This document shows positions 1 through 9,695 of a stretch of DNA of 64,000 nt, piece by piece. Below the pieces are notes generated by a model, which was not told the origin of the DNA, made no database searches, and saw only the letters and a program-made list of their open reading frames with translations. The position numbers were made by a program, and so were the translations under genes. Numbering within the stretch: position 1 is the stretch's first letter; every line of letters starts with the position of its first letter. The stretch covers positions 35,447 to 99,446 of the forward strand of contig NZ_JXQM01000017.1 of the NCBI RefSeq assembly GCF_000832065.1, in the 5' to 3' direction. The stretch is from Nitrosospira sp. NpAV. GTDB lineage: Bacteria > Pseudomonadota > Gammaproteobacteria > Burkholderiales > Nitrosomonadaceae.

Positions 1-545
1 AACGCGGTCAGATTGCGGACCAGATGGGAATAATACGCCTCCGGGTTTTTTTCGAATAATTCGGCGAAAGGTCCCATGGTCAACATATTCGCACCCAGAC
101 TAAAATCTACGCCTCCGTCCGCCGAGGAAACTGGTTTGAACAACAACAGGATACAAATACCGAGCAACACGATGATGGTGGTCAGCCAGACACTGCCCCG
201 ATAGGTGCTGAAGGAAGCGCGGCGCCCCATTCTTCTACGGATCTCGCCCCGGCGCGCAACCGGAACCTCACGCTGAAGCTGACGTTCCTTCCGGTTGGTC
301 ATGGTCTGGATATAGGTCAAGGCGAGAGACGGCACGACCAGCACCGCCAGTAGCGCCATAATCAGGTTGTATTGAAAGAAAACGGGATCGAACCAATGCG
401 CAACGGCCCGAAAATCATGGTACTCAACGTCTTTGGGGCCCAGGGCGGATTCCACCCCAAGACCCACAATGAGAAGTGTCGGTACCACAAATACCAGCCA
501 GTCGTACCAGGGCATCTTCCACTTATTTTCCTCGGTCTGATCCAT
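1..545 (-). CDS. Hypothetical multi-pass membrane protein (3' end outside window)
   Basis: An open frame runs leftward from an ATG at 545 off the window edge (about 181 codons visible), so the C-terminus is missing. The start is set by a strong ribosome site (AAGGAGG) just upstream. The protein begins MDQTEENKWKMPWYDWL. Three hydrophobic stretches are visible at about residues 17-36, 62-80 and 118-138, separated by a basic Arg-rich segment (about 83-112) that should be cytoplasmic. I do not recognise the family. It is convergent with nothing and lies head to tail behind the hydrolase gene at 556-1311, only 10 bases away, so the two are probably co-transcribed. That the frame is a gene is well supported by its length, codon sense and ribosome site; the function is unknown. 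Confidence 0.75.
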   Translation of the reverse strand, partial: MDQTEENKWKMPWYDWLVFVVPTLLIVGLGVESALGPKDVEYHDFRAVAHWFDPVFFQYNLIMALLAVLVVPSLALTYIQTMTNRKERQLQREVPVARRGEIRRRMGRRASFSTYRGSVWLTTIIVLLGICILLLFKPVSSADGGVDFSLGANMLTMGPFAELFEKNPEAYYSHLVRNLTA

Positions 546-555
546 GCATCCTCCT

Positions 556-1311
556 TCAGCTTGGTTTGCCTTCCGCCGCAGCCATGGCATCGACAGCGGC
601 CCGAGTCCAGAAATCAAGATGGTCGAAAGGCCGGATGGCCCGCCTATTCGGCAGACCGAGGCTCCACCCGAGCAATTCGATATGGTCGGTACGCAGAATA
701 CCGCGGAATTCTCCCCACTGTGCCGATTCAACGGGCACCATGCCGTCATTGGCTGCCGGAATTGCCCGTCCAAAGTATCGTAGCCAGAAGGGTTGCTCAT
801 CGAGTGGACGATGACCGGCATAGGACGAGTAGACCACGTCAGAGCGATCCGGGATGGGTGCGGCGGAACGTGCCTCGGGGGTCAATTCACTCAAGCCAGG
901 ATTGCCAATGTGCCGAACCCAGGCTGGAATCACTCCACGTGATTCGAGCACCCATGTTGCCACGGGCGTGCCGCGATGCGGCGTGGCAACGGTAAGCAGA
1001 CTTTTTATACGCCGATCGGGATCAAGATAGGCAATCAGATGACGGGCATCCAATCCCCCCATGCTGTGTGCTACCAACGCAAAGGCTGGCGCATTACTGC
1101 TGAAAAGCTGCTGCGCGAGCGCCTCCGCACGTTCGACTATCGTTCCGGAGGGCGGTACTTCCGGTATGAGAGGAATAATATGCACCCGGCGCAATGCATG
1201 CTCGACGCCACGAAAACACTCAATCGGTCCGCGACGCGAAAAACCAAGAAAACCATGCAACAGTGCCAGCGTGGGGAGGACCATAAACATGCTCGCTATA
1301 GGATAATCCAT
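556..1311 (-). CDS. Alpha/beta hydrolase, lipase-like
   Basis: The 251-residue protein has the family I lipase layout. An N-terminal LLHGFLGF motif supplies the oxyanion-hole region. The nucleophile elbow AHSMGG lies near residue 85, with Ala in place of the usual first Gly. A C-terminal NDGMVPVESA segment resembles the calcium/acid region of Pseudomonas and Burkholderia lipases, followed by DH and DHLDF motifs that can supply the catalytic His. It probably hydrolyses a lipid or short ester. No clear signal peptide is seen; the first ten residues (MDYPIASMFM) leave the start open, since ATGs at codons 8 and 10 are also possible. It lies directly upstream of the membrane-protein gene at 1-545. 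Substrate and location cannot be told from sequence. Confidence 0.8.
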   Translation of the reverse strand: MDYPIASMFMVLPTLALLHGFLGFSRRGPIECFRGVEHALRRVHIIPLIPEVPPSGTIVERAEALAQQLFSSNAPAFALVAHSMGGLDARHLIAYLDPDRRIKSLLTVATPHRGTPVATWVLESRGVIPAWVRHIGNPGLSELTPEARSAAPIPDRSDVVYSSYAGHRPLDEQPFWLRYFGRAIPAANDGMVPVESAQWGEFRGILRTDHIELLGWSLGLPNRRAIRPFDHLDFWTRAAVDAMAAAEGKPS

Positions 1312-1570
1312 CGAATATTCGCACCATCACGAACGCCCATGCCTGAAATAATAACGACAAAGGTGCATGCGTGCGGCATGGCCGCATTATGCGGCAACAT
1401 ACATTCCTATTTCATATTATATGATTTTTCGGATTTGCGCGTTGTCCACGCCAAATTAGCCATTCCGAGAGGTTGCGCTTTGTGCTGTACCCCCAAAAAC
1501 CCGCACTGTGTCCGTTCAACCATCGGATTTAGTTTAAAATGCTCGAACCAAATTGCATTGAAGAGCAAAG

Positions 1571-2335
1571 GTGAAGATACACTACGACATCGAAGGTAAG
1601 ATCGCCCTGGTTACCGGCGCAAATCGCGGAATTGGCAAGGCGATAGTTGATGCTTTCTTGCATCATGGCGCGGCAAAAATCTATGCCGCGGTTCGCAATC
1701 TGGATTCTGCCGCTCACTTGGTCGAGCGCTATGGCAGCAAGGTGGTTCCCATCCAATTGGATTTGATCCGGCCGGAAACCATCGTAGCCGCCGCGGAGAC
1801 TGCGAAAGATGTCCAGGTAGTGGTTAATAATGCAGGCGTTTTTATCGCCTCAACCCCCATGGATGATGAGGCTGGCAATTCGCTTGAGCTGGGAATGAAG
1901 ATCAATGTACTGGGTCTTATCCAGATGGCGCAAGTTTTTGCCCCCATTCTCAAGATAAATGGGGGTGGAGCGTTGGTGCAGCTTAATTCGATTGCATCGC
2001 TGAAGTGTTCTGCCAATTTTGCGACGCATTCTGCTTCCAAAGCCGCTGCCTATTCCATCACACAGGCGTTGCATGAATTGCTGGGTCGACAGGGTACGGC
2101 AGTTCTGAGCGTACACCCTGGCCTCATCGCTACCGATATGAGTGCTGCCGCGGGCCTGGGCGGAGCCGCGGAACCCGCATCGCTTGTTGGTGAAGGTATC
2201 GTCACCGCACTGAAAGCGGGAGATTTTCATCTTTTTCCTGACTCGATGGCCAAGCGGATTGGAAGTGCCTATCAGCATTTTTCAGAAAGCATAATAGAAA
2301 CCGATATTTCAGAATATCGACCGGTTAAAATTTAA
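1571..2335 (+). CDS. Short-chain dehydrogenase/reductase (SDR) family protein with altered catalytic Tyr
   Basis: The 254-residue protein is a classical SDR: the nucleotide-binding TGANRGIG motif is at residues 15-22, NNAG at 86-89 and the catalytic Ser is in LNSIAS (Ser140). The usual YxxxK active site reads H-S-A-S-K here, so the general-acid Tyr is His153 while Lys157 is kept. The start is a GTG at 1571; no in-frame ATG lies close. The missing Tyr suggests loss or change of oxidoreductase activity, so it may bind a dinucleotide without normal catalysis. It stands alone, about 100 bases before acnA on the same strand. Fold assignment is firm; substrate is unknown. Confidence 0.88.
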   Translation: MKIHYDIEGKIALVTGANRGIGKAIVDAFLHHGAAKIYAAVRNLDSAAHLVERYGSKVVPIQLDLIRPETIVAAAETAKDVQVVVNNAGVFIASTPMDDEAGNSLELGMKINVLGLIQMAQVFAPILKINGGGALVQLNSIASLKCSANFATHSASKAAAYSITQALHELLGRQGTAVLSVHPGLIATDMSAAAGLGGAAEPASLVGEGIVTALKAGDFHLFPDSMAKRIGSAYQHFSESIIETDISEYRPVKI

Positions 2336-2438
2336 TAGCGGAAATAAGCCAGCGATCAACCACCGGATTGGGATCATTCACCTTTTTACGTTTTCTGGTT
2401 TTTCGCGGTCTGAAGCATTATTTTGAAGGAGTATCACT

Positions 2439-5270
2439 ATGGCGCATAACTTGTTCAATACGCGGAAAGTGCTTCCTCTCGCCGCTGGCAAGAAAGCAAA
2501 GTTCTATTCTCTTCCCGCTTTGGAAACGGCGGGTTTGGGAAAGATTTCGCGGTTGCCGGTTTCCATTCGCATCGTGTTGGAGTCGGTATTGCGCAATTGC
2601 GACGGCAGGAAAATTACCGAAGCCCATGTGAAGCGCTTGGCAGGCTGGCAGGCCGCCGCCGCGCGGACGGATGAGATTCCTTTCGTTGTATCCCGCATCG
2701 TATTGCAAGATTTTACGGGCGTGCCACTACTCGTGGATCTGGCGGCGATGCGCGGCGTGGCAAAGAAAATGGGTAGCGACCCCAAGCTTGTTGAACCGCT
2801 TGTGCCGGTTGATCTGGTGGTTGACCACTCCGTCCAGGTCGATTACTACGGTGACAAACAGGCGCTCAATCTCAATATGGAAATCGAATTTCGCCGCAAC
2901 AACGAGCGCTATCAGTTCATAAAATGGGGCATGCAGGCATTTGATACATTCAAGGTGGTGCCCCCCGGAATTGGTATCGTGCACCAGGTGAATCTGGAAT
3001 ATCTTGCCCGCGGAGTACACCAGAAAGACGGTGTAGTGTATCCCGATACGTTGGTTGGGACTGATTCGCATACCACCATGATCAATGGCATCGGTGTAGT
3101 CGGCTGGGGTGTTGGCGGGATCGAAGCGGAGGCTGGAATGCTGGGGCAACCGGTTTACTTTCTTACGCCGGATGTGGTGGGGGTGAATCTGACAGGCAGG
3201 TTGCGTGGCGGGGTTACCGCCACCGATCTGGTGCTCACCGTTACCGAGATGTTGCGCAAAGCCAACGTGGTGGGCAAGTTTGTGGAATTCTTTGGTGAAG
3301 GCACCGCATCGCTGCGGGTCCCCGATCGCGCCACGATCGCCAATATGGCACCTGAATATGGCGCCACCATGGGATTCTTTCCGGTGGATGATGCCACCAT
3401 CGAATATTTCAGGGGTACGGGCCGCAGCGATGAGGAAGTTGCCCTGCTTCAATCCTACTTCAAGGCTCAGCGGCTGTATGGGATTCCCCGCAAGGGCGAC
3501 ATCGATTACACGCGTGAACTGGAGCTCGATCTGGGCACAGTCGCCCCCTCGCTGGCCGGCCCGAGGCGCCCTCAGGATCGGATCGAGATCGGCAATATCA
3601 AATCCAAATTCACTGAACTTTTCGCCAAGGCCATTATGGAAGGGGGTTATGGTAGAAAGGCAGCGGATTTGAGCCAAAGTTATCCAGTGCGCGGCTGCGA
3701 TGACCTCCATAACGCCATGGAGGCCATCACTGGCAGCTCGAACGGTCATGCGGTGCGGCCGGGCACCGAAAGGAATATTACGGAGATGGTCGACAACCGT
3801 CCGATACTGGTAATGGAAGAAGTGCCATTATGTATACCGGAAGCCCCGTTTAACCTTGGTCACGGCGATATTCTAATCGCGGCAATCACGTCATGCACGA
3901 ACACTTCGAACCCCAGCGTACTGATCGCCGCCGGCTTGCTGGCAAAGAAAGCGGTAGAGAAAGGGCTGACGGTGAAGCCGCATATCAAGACGTCGCTTGC
4001 TCCCGGATCAAGAGTGGTGACGGAATATCTCACCGCTACCGGCTTGCTGCCCTATCTCGAAAAACTCGGCTTTAATCTGGCGGGCTACGGTTGCACGACT
4101 TGTATCGGCAACTCCGGACCTTTGTCGGAACCCATCGAAGAAGCTGTGGTAACACATGATCTGGTGTGTGCCGCGGTGCTCTCGGGTAATCGTAATTTCG
4201 AGGCAAGAATTCACCCCAGCATCCGCGCCAATTTTCTCGCGTCTCCACCGCTGGTGGTGGCGTACGCTATCGCGGGCACCATACTCACGGATTTGATGAC
4301 GGAACCGCTGGGTTTCGGCGAGGACAATAAACCTGTCTGGCTCGGTGATGTCTGGCCGAGCGAGGACGAAATTCATGGGTTGATGAAATTCGCCGCCAAC
4401 GCGAAAACGTTTCGCCGCCTCTACAGCAATCTCACCAAGAATCATCCGTTATGGAACAATATATCCTCGGTTTCGGGGCAGGTGTATGATTGGCCAAAAT
4501 CCACCTATATTGCCGAACCACCGTTTTTCGAGAATTTTTCCATGCAGCCGGAACGCCCCGGCGCCATACGCAATGCGCGCGTACTGGCCATATTCGGCGA
4601 TTCCGTCACTACCGATCACATCAGTCCCGCAGGCTCTATTAAGGATACTTCGCCGGCAGGTCAATACTTGCTGGCAAGCGGTGTTTCGAAGTCGGATTTC
4701 AACAGCTACGGGGCACGCCGCGGCAATCATGAAGTGATGATGCGCGGTACTTTTGCCAATGTACGCATCAAAAATCTGATGATACCCGGCAGCGAAGGAG
4801 GCGTCACCCTGCATCAACCGGATGGCCGGCAGATGAGCATTTACGATGCTGCCATGAAGTATATTGCGGATGGAGTGCCAACGGTGGTATTTGGAGGCGA
4901 GGAGTACGGCGCTGGCTCCAGCCGTGATTGGGCCGCGAAGGGAACTCAGTTGCTCGGTGTCAAGGCGGTAATCGCCCGCAGCTTTGAACGTATACACCGC
5001 AGCAATCTCGTTGGGATGGGCGTGTTGCCATTGCAGTTCAAGGACAATGCCAGCGCCCAGTCGATGGGCATCAAAGGCGATGAACAATTCGATCTTCTGG
5101 GCTTGGATGATATCCGCCCGCAGCAGAGCGTAACACTGGTGATTCATGGCAGTGATGGTTCGCGCCGCGAAATCGGTTTATTGAGCCGAATTGATACCGC
5201 CATCGAGGTGGACTATTACATGCACGGCGGCATATTACCTTACGTTCTCAGGGATCTCATGAAATCCTGA
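2439..5270 (+). CDS. acnA: Aconitate hydratase AcnA
   Basis: This enzyme interconverts citrate and isocitrate through cis-aconitate in the cytoplasmic TCA cycle. The 943-residue length is somewhat above the usual 890 or so of the AcnA/IRP type. The three [4Fe-4S] ligands are visible as Cys486 (SCTNTSNP) and Cys552 and Cys555 (GCTTCIG). The substrate-recognition segment GTDSHTTM, the swivelling domain 4 motif [15 protein letters not shown] and the C-terminal [13 protein letters not shown] are all intact. The start is supported by a GAAGGAG ribosome site about nine bases upstream. The order of domains (1-2-3-linker-4) is that of AcnA, not AcnB. It converges with the Crp/Fnr gene across a structured spacer. 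Confidence 0.97.
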   Translation: MAHNLFNTRKVLPLAAGKKAKFYSLPALETAGLGKISRLPVSIRIVLESVLRNCDGRKITEAHVKRLAGWQAAAARTDEIPFVVSRIVLQDFTGVPLLVDLAAMRGVAKKMGSDPKLVEPLVPVDLVVDHSVQVDYYGDKQALNLNMEIEFRRNNERYQFIKWGMQAFDTFKVVPPGIGIVHQVNLEYLARGVHQKDGVVYPDTLVGTDSHTTMINGIGVVGWGVGGIEAEAGMLGQPVYFLTPDVVGVNLTGRLRGGVTATDLVLTVTEMLRKANVVGKFVEFFGEGTASLRVPDRATIANMAPEYGATMGFFPVDDATIEYFRGTGRSDEEVALLQSYFKAQRLYGIPRKGDIDYTRELELDLGTVAPSLAGPRRPQDRIEIGNIKSKFTELFAKAIMEGGYGRKAADLSQSYPVRGCDDLHNAMEAITGSSNGHAVRPGTERNITEMVDNRPILVMEEVPLCIPEAPFNLGHGDILIAAITSCTNTSNPSVLIAAGLLAKKAVEKGLTVKPHIKTSLAPGSRVVTEYLTATGLLPYLEKLGFNLAGYGCTTCIGNSGPLSEPIEEAVVTHDLVCAAVLSGNRNFEARIHPSIRANFLASPPLVVAYAIAGTILTDLMTEPLGFGEDNKPVWLGDVWPSEDEIHGLMKFAANAKTFRRLYSNLTKNHPLWNNISSVSGQVYDWPKSTYIAEPPFFENFSMQPERPGAIRNARVLAIFGDSVTTDHISPAGSIKDTSPAGQYLLASGVSKSDFNSYGARRGNHEVMMRGTFANVRIKNLMIPGSEGGVTLHQPDGRQMSIYDAAMKYIADGVPTVVFGGEEYGAGSSRDWAAKGTQLLGVKAVIARSFERIHRSNLVGMGVLPLQFKDNASAQSMGIKGDEQFDLLGLDDIRPQQSVTLVIHGSDGSRREIGLLSRIDTAIEVDYYMHGGILPYVLRDLMKS

Positions 5271-5298
5271 AAAGGAGCGTGCATCTTAACGCGACAAG

Positions 5299-5363
5299 CC
5301 GGACTATACAGCTAAAACCAAGATCAGGGGGAGGGCGAATTTGGTTCCTGCTGAATAGTCCGG
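5299..5363. terminator. Inverted repeat between convergent acnA and crp-type genes, possible bidirectional terminator
   Basis: Arms at 5299-5312 and 5350-5363 match at 13 of 14 positions, and inner arms (AACCAA / TTGGTT) extend the stem, leaving a G-rich loop. It sits between the stop of acnA and the stop of the convergent regulator gene, where a shared terminator would be expected. There is no clean T-run after the stem on either strand, so a rho-independent role is only tentative. Confidence 0.4.
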
Positions 5364-5371
5364 GGTTCTCC

Positions 5372-6148
5372 TCAATTTACAGCCCAGAGTTCCTTACTGA
5401 TGCGGTATTTGGGCGCTGCCGGCGCGGGATCGGAAATCTCGCGATGAGGTAAGAGGCGTCCGTATTCATTGTTTACCACTGCGTAACATTCGCATATGGA
5501 ATCTTCCAGTTCCTCGCGGTCCAAGACGGTGATATGACCACGGCTATATCGAATTGCTCCGATCGTCTGAAGCTTAAGCGCGGCTTGAGTCACGCTTTCC
5601 CTGCGCACGCCCAACATGATCGCTATCTGCTCGTGCGTCATTTGTAACTCATTGCCCGACAATCGATCCAGACTCATCAGCAGGAAACGGCCCAGTTGTT
5701 GCTCTATGTTATGGTGCCGGTTGCACACGGCGTTCTGTGCGGTTTGGGTAATCAGCGCCTGGGTGTAATGCAACACCAGCCGCTGAAATTTTCCGCGTGA
5801 ATCGAATTCCTTCTTCAATATGTTCGCCTTGATTCGATAAGCCGCCCCTGCGCTCTGGACTACGACCCCGCCGGGCATGCCGCCGCCGCCCAAGAGGGTC
5901 GAAATACCGGTAAGGCCCTCGTTGCCGATGATTGCAAGACGCACTGAAGTGCCATTTTCCACGCCATATACCGGTGCAACGATGCTGGTGGTCGGAAAAT
6001 ACACGTGATTGATGGAAGCGCCGGGTTCATAAACTACCTGCCCCAACGACAAGAATGTGAATTCAAGGTACGGTAGAAGTCTCGCATAATCTTCCGTAGG
6101 CAGGGCCGCAAGAATTCGGTTTTGCTTCGGGCTTTGCAGTGAAAACAT
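5372..6148 (-). CDS. Crp/Fnr-family transcriptional regulator
   Basis: The 258-residue protein has an N-terminal cyclic-nucleotide-binding-like beta barrel (about residues 20-140) and a C-terminal winged helix. The latter contains the HTH segment EQIAIMLGVRRESVTQAALK near residues 175-195. It has no N-terminal cysteine cluster, so it is not an Fnr-type [4Fe-4S] oxygen sensor; its ligand cannot be read from sequence. It closely resembles the short Crp-like proteins of unknown ligand that are common in Nitrosomonadaceae and other proteobacteria. A GGAGGT ribosome site lies upstream of the ATG at 6148. A long AT-rich region with a palindrome follows upstream (6149-6697), which may include its own promoter and operator. 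Confidence 0.9.
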   Translation of the reverse strand: MFSLQSPKQNRILAALPTEDYARLLPYLEFTFLSLGQVVYEPGASINHVYFPTTSIVAPVYGVENGTSVRLAIIGNEGLTGISTLLGGGGMPGGVVVQSAGAAYRIKANILKKEFDSRGKFQRLVLHYTQALITQTAQNAVCNRHHNIEQQLGRFLLMSLDRLSGNELQMTHEQIAIMLGVRRESVTQAALKLQTIGAIRYSRGHITVLDREELEDSICECYAVVNNEYGRLLPHREISDPAPAAPKYRISKELWAVN

Positions 6149-6697
6149 AATGAAAATACCTCCATATGTTATTGCTGTTTTGCCAAAGTCTATCCTTCGA
6201 CCATGACGCTGTTAAGACACGTTTCAAGAGCAATCGGGGCAGTCAATCAGCTGCGCAGGATCAGCGCTATCGCCATGTGCCTTGGGTGCGATGTTTTTTT
6301 TTACGTTGATTACCTCCATCGAGTGAATGCTAGCAGCCGCAAATTTAATGCTTTGCTATCGGACCAGATTTTTTTAGGCGGCCTACACCCATTGAATGAC
6401 AGGTATCATTCAATAGATAAAGCATTTATCATGCCAGAAATAATTATCTATATAAAACAGGAGATTAATATATAAGATAGGAGAAAATAGGCAGTTACTG
6501 TTGCTTCTCAGCAACGTGAAAGTGGTGAAGTTATGTAAACTATTGATAATAAGTATTTAGTTTGTGTCTCCAAATAGCGACGGATAAAACTAAAAATAAT
6601 ATCAATATGTTGCATGAGGTGAGGAATGTTCTGATTTCGTACTTAATCTGCCTGTATTCAGATCGTTAACCCCGAATGTCATGCTGGTAAACTTTAC
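6149..6697. other. AT-rich intergenic region between divergent genes
   Basis: This stretch of about 550 bases separates the Crp/Fnr gene (leftward) from the lipoprotein gene (rightward). It is noticeably richer in A and T than its neighbours. A 90-codon open frame at 6203-6475 on the plus strand has no ribosome site and no recognisable product, so I do not call it. One palindrome is listed separately. Confidence 0.6.
6391..6414. promoter_or_regulatory. Perfect 9-6-9 palindrome, candidate operator
   Basis: ATTGAATGA at 6391-6399 is repeated in reverse complement at 6406-6414 with a six-base spacer. The geometry suits a dimeric DNA-binding protein. It does not match the E. coli CRP or FNR consensus closely. 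It lies about 240 bases upstream of the regulator start and about 285 bases upstream of the lipoprotein gene. Confidence 0.35.
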
Positions 6698-7357
6698 ATG
6701 GTCGAACGCGTTACTAAAAAAAGGATTACACATTTGATAGAAAAAAGCATGATTTCAGTTCCGCGTGCCATTATTCTTGCCATTCTATTAAGTAGCCTTT
6801 CCGGTTGCGTCATGTTCGCTCCCCGCTATCAGATCATGCATCGCTATGAACCGCCCACAGACCCCGCAAGTGGGATATGCCTGGAAAAATGCACGCAGAA
6901 GCTGGAGGGATGCCAGCAACGTTGCACATCCATTTACCAGTCATGTCTGAAGCGTATAGAACCGCTGGCGGACGAGAGATATAACAAAGCGGTACAGCGC
7001 TATGAGAATGAGCTCAGCAGCTACCGGCAGCGGATGAATTCACGCTTTCTCGGTTGGGGCCGCGCTGGCCTGGGGTGGGGCGGTTCCGCCTGGGGATGGG
7101 GCGGATCGCCATGGGGATGGGGCGGATCGCCGTGGGGATGGGGAGGGCCCTATTATGGGCTGGGATATTCTTATCCTTTCTATTATCCTGCACCGCCAAT
7201 CAGGCCAGATCGTAACAGGGAGTTTGATCGGCTGCGCTATGAACAATGCGAGGTTGAATGCGGCTGTCAATCGGTCCAGGACGCATGTTTCTTAAGTTGC
7301 GGCGGCAGGAAAATCGTGGAGGAGCGGTGTATCGCGAATTGTCCAAAATTGAAATGA
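6698..7357 (+). CDS. Putative lipoprotein: Cys-rich ends around a Gly/Trp-rich repeat
   Basis: I do not recognise this family. The frame opens at 6698, but the lipoprotein signal (ISVPRAIILAILLSSLSGC) suggests translation may begin at the ATG at 6749 or at a TTG at 6734, which has an AAAGGA site nine bases ahead. The lipobox LSGC would anchor the protein in a membrane. After it comes a helical Cys-rich block with paired CxxxC spacing (CLEKC, CQQRC). A central Gly/Trp/Ser/Pro-rich repeat built of GWGGSPW units follows, and a second Cys-rich block (CEVEC, CFLSC, CIANC) ends the protein. The even number of cysteines in CxxxC pairs suggests disulfide-tied helical hairpins outside the cytoplasm. 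It converges with panC. Confidence 0.75.
   Translation: MVERVTKKRITHLIEKSMISVPRAIILAILLSSLSGCVMFAPRYQIMHRYEPPTDPASGICLEKCTQKLEGCQQRCTSIYQSCLKRIEPLADERYNKAVQRYENELSSYRQRMNSRFLGWGRAGLGWGGSAWGWGGSPWGWGGSPWGWGGPYYGLGYSYPFYYPAPPIRPDRNREFDRLRYEQCEVECGCQSVQDACFLSCGGRKIVEERCIANCPKLK
7071..7151 (+). repeat. In-frame tandem repeat, 21-base unit, encoding Gly/Trp-rich segment
   Basis: Two near-identical 21-base units (7091-7111 and 7112-7132, one base different at the end) are flanked by degenerate units on both sides. Each unit encodes W-G-W-G-G-S-P. The period keeps the reading frame, so copy number can change without breaking the gene. Confidence 0.85.
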
Positions 7358-7408
7358 TTCCGGCTGATATTTCTTTGGAGACGAATTTAGGATCAACCGG
7401 GGTCAGAT

Positions 7409-8239
7409 TTATATAGATACTTCCAGGCTGTCTATCAGTCGGGTTTTACCCAGCCGCGCAGCGCCAAGGATCACCATATCGCCATCATCCTCTTGCGCTG
7501 GAACCAGCGTATCGCGTTGCAGCACCGCAATGTAATCCGTTTTCCAGCCATGAGCGTCGAGCTCTTCTTTTGCGTTTTGCCGCAATGCATGAGAATTTCT
7601 GTTGCCGTTCTCTATTTCCCATTTGATTTGCGATAAAACTCGATAAAGCCGCACTGCCTCGATACGTTCTTCGTTTGACAGGTAGCGATTACGGGAACTC
7701 AACGCCAGATTATCCGATGTGCGTATGGTTTCCCCTGCGATGATTTCCAAGGGTAGATTGAATTGCCGCACCAGTTCACGCATGATATGCAGTTGCTGGT
7801 AATCTTTTTTTCCGAAAATCGCCACGTGGGGTTGCACGATATTGAAAAGCTTCAGTACGACCGTTGCTACCCCACGGAAAAATCCGGGACGAAACTCGCC
7901 TTCCAGCATATTCGCTACCGGTGGAGGTTCCAACATAAAGTCCTGTCGCACGGGGTAAAGGCTTTTCTCATCGGGCGAGAAAACAACGTTAGTGCCTTGA
8001 TTCTTTAATAGCTCACAGTCATCCGCCAGAGTACGCGGATACCGATCAAAATCCTCTGTCGGTGCAAATTGCAGGCGGTTAACAAAAATACTCGCCACTA
8101 CGCATTTCGCGTTTCGTTGTGCGATCCGAATCAGCGATAAATGGCCTTCGTGCAAACCACCCATGGTGGGAACAAAGGCAATGGAAGATTCCCGCTGGAG
8201 GCGGCGGCGCAAGGATGAGATCTCGGTGATAATTTCCAC
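7409..8239 (-). CDS. panC: Pantothenate synthetase (pantoate--beta-alanine ligase)
   Basis: It joins pantoate and beta-alanine with ATP to make pantothenate, the coenzyme A precursor. The 276-residue length is typical. The HxGH nucleotidyltransferase motif reads GLHEGHLSL at about residues 28-36. Other family landmarks are [10 protein letters not shown], the [14 protein letters not shown] segment and FGKKDYQQL. In the last, the Asp-Tyr-Gln stretch lines the pantoate site. It is the last gene of a leftward run behind panB (12 bases apart), so the two steps of the pathway are co-expressed. Confidence 0.96.
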   Translation of the reverse strand: MEIITEISSLRRRLQRESSIAFVPTMGGLHEGHLSLIRIAQRNAKCVVASIFVNRLQFAPTEDFDRYPRTLADDCELLKNQGTNVVFSPDEKSLYPVRQDFMLEPPPVANMLEGEFRPGFFRGVATVVLKLFNIVQPHVAIFGKKDYQQLHIMRELVRQFNLPLEIIAGETIRTSDNLALSSRNRYLSNEERIEAVRLYRVLSQIKWEIENGNRNSHALRQNAKEELDAHGWKTDYIAVLQRDTLVPAQEDDGDMVILGAARLGKTRLIDSLEVSI

Positions 8240-8251
8240 TCTGTTTGTAAC

Positions 8252-9043
8252 TCAGAATACATGCTCCGGCCCGGGAAACTCTCCAGTTTTAACTGACCTG
8301 ACGTAATGCTCTACCGCCTCATGGATGCTGCTTGCACCGATCATGAAATTCCTCATGAATCGGGCTTTCTTGCCGGAATAGATACCTAGCATGTCATAAA
8401 GTACCAATACTTGCGCCGAGCAATCCACGCCGGCGCCAATGCCGATGGTGGGGATGGATAGTTTTCTGGTAACTTTTTTGGCGAGCGCAGCGGGAACAAC
8501 TTCCATCAGCAGCATAGCCGCCCCCGCCTTTTCCAGGGCGACCGCGTCTTCCAACAATTGTTTTGCCTGGTGGTCTGTTTTACCTTGTACCGTGTAGCCA
8601 CCCAGTTGATTTACCGATTGCGGTGTCACGCCGATATGAGCGCAAACCGGGATACCGCGCCGGGTCAGGAATTCAACGGTTTCCGCCATGACGCAGCCGC
8701 CCTCGATCTTGACCATATTGGCACCCACGGCCATGAGTTCGGCGGCGTTCTCAAATGTGTCTTCGGGGGCCACCTGGGAGGTACCGAACGGCATATCAGC
8801 CATGATGAATGCTTTGCTTGAGCCGCGTGCCACACAACGTGTGTGATAAATCATGTCATCCAAAGTGACGGGAAGGGTACTCTCTTCGCCCTGGAGAACG
8901 TTACCTAGCGAATCACCCACCAGCAGAATATCGACACCGGCATTCTCCAGCAGCGCCGCAAAACTCGCATCGTAACAGGTGAGGATGGCAATTTTTTCCC
9001 CATCGTCACGCATCTTTTGTAGATCACCTTGTGTAGTACGCAT
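8252..9043 (-). CDS. panB: 3-methyl-2-oxobutanoate hydroxymethyltransferase
   Basis: PanB adds a hydroxymethyl group from methylene-tetrahydrofolate to alpha-ketoisovalerate, giving ketopantoate. The family motifs [16 protein letters not shown] (metal-binding Asp), MVKIEGG and LLMEVVPA (catalytic Glu) are all present. I place the start at the ATG at 9043, seven codons inside the longest frame, because an AGGAG site lies eight bases ahead of it. This also removes an overlap with the kinase gene before it. The resulting length of 263 residues is normal. It is followed by panC. Confidence 0.96.
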   Translation of the reverse strand: MRTTQGDLQKMRDDGEKIAILTCYDASFAALLENAGVDILLVGDSLGNVLQGEESTLPVTLDDMIYHTRCVARGSSKAFIMADMPFGTSQVAPEDTFENAAELMAVGANMVKIEGGCVMAETVEFLTRRGIPVCAHIGVTPQSVNQLGGYTVQGKTDHQAKQLLEDAVALEKAGAAMLLMEVVPAALAKKVTRKLSIPTIGIGAGVDCSAQVLVLYDMLGIYSGKKARFMRNFMIGASSIHEAVEHYVRSVKTGEFPGPEHVF

Positions 9044-9053
9044 AACTAAACTC

Positions 9054-9695
9054 CTAGAGTCCACGATTGAAATATTCCCGAGGGCTGCGCATCTGTTCCA
9101 GTTGTTGCAACAATAGATCGAAATCTTCCTGACTATCGACGAAATTGAGATTCTCGCTGTTGATCATCATGACTGGCGCATCCTCGTATTGATGAAAGAA
9201 GCGAGTATAACTTTCAGCCAGCCGCCACAGGTATTCTTGAGAGATGTTTTTCTCGAAGGTATTGCCGCGCCGCTTCACCCGTTCAATCAGCGTGGCGGGA
9301 GAAGCCTGTAAATAAATCACCAGGTCGGGTGGCGGAACCTGGAGTTGCAAGTGACGATAAATTTGCTGATAGAGTTCATACTCGGCATCGCTTAGCGTAA
9401 GGCGGGCAAACAGTTGGTCTTTGTCGAGCAGAAAATCGCTTACGGTTACCTGGGTGAACATATCCATTTGCGCAAAGCTCTGCAATTGATTCGCTCGCTG
9501 GAATAGAAAAAATAACTGCGTCGGCAGGGCATAGCGGGAAATATCGCCATAAAATTTTTCAAGAAATGGATTTTCGCCGGGCTTTTCCAGCAACAGCGCG
9601 CCGTTCAGGTAGTTTGCCATGCGTTGCGCCAGACTGGTCTTGCCTACGCCTATGGGCCCCTCGACGACAATGTAGCGGTATTTTTCCAGTTTCAT
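9054..9695 (-). CDS. Deoxynucleoside kinase family protein
   Basis: The 213-residue protein has a P-loop (GPIGVGKTS, residues 13-21) and the dNK-family landmarks: a [11 protein letters not shown] helix, the [13 protein letters not shown] segment corresponding to the family's DRS-like motif, and the lid Arg-rich motif ERVKRRG. It should phosphorylate a deoxynucleoside in salvage. In proteobacteria this gene commonly sits with folK and panBC, as here. It starts one base after the folK stop and ends 10 bases before panB. Exact substrate is not predictable. Confidence 0.9.
   Translation of the reverse strand: MKLEKYRYIVVEGPIGVGKTSLAQRMANYLNGALLLEKPGENPFLEKFYGDISRYALPTQLFFLFQRANQLQSFAQMDMFTQVTVSDFLLDKDQLFARLTLSDAEYELYQQIYRHLQLQVPPPDLVIYLQASPATLIERVKRRGNTFEKNISQEYLWRLAESYTRFFHQYEDAPVMMINSENLNFVDSQEDFDLLLQQLEQMRSPREYFNRGL

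Noticed and set aside
2727..3749. Minus-strand frame of 340 codons opposite acnA
   Set aside because: Antisense shadow of a certain gene; peptide has no known pattern.
6203..6475. Plus-strand frame of 90 codons in the AT-rich gap
   Set aside because: No ribosome site, no similarity I can recognise, and composition follows the surrounding AT-rich DNA.
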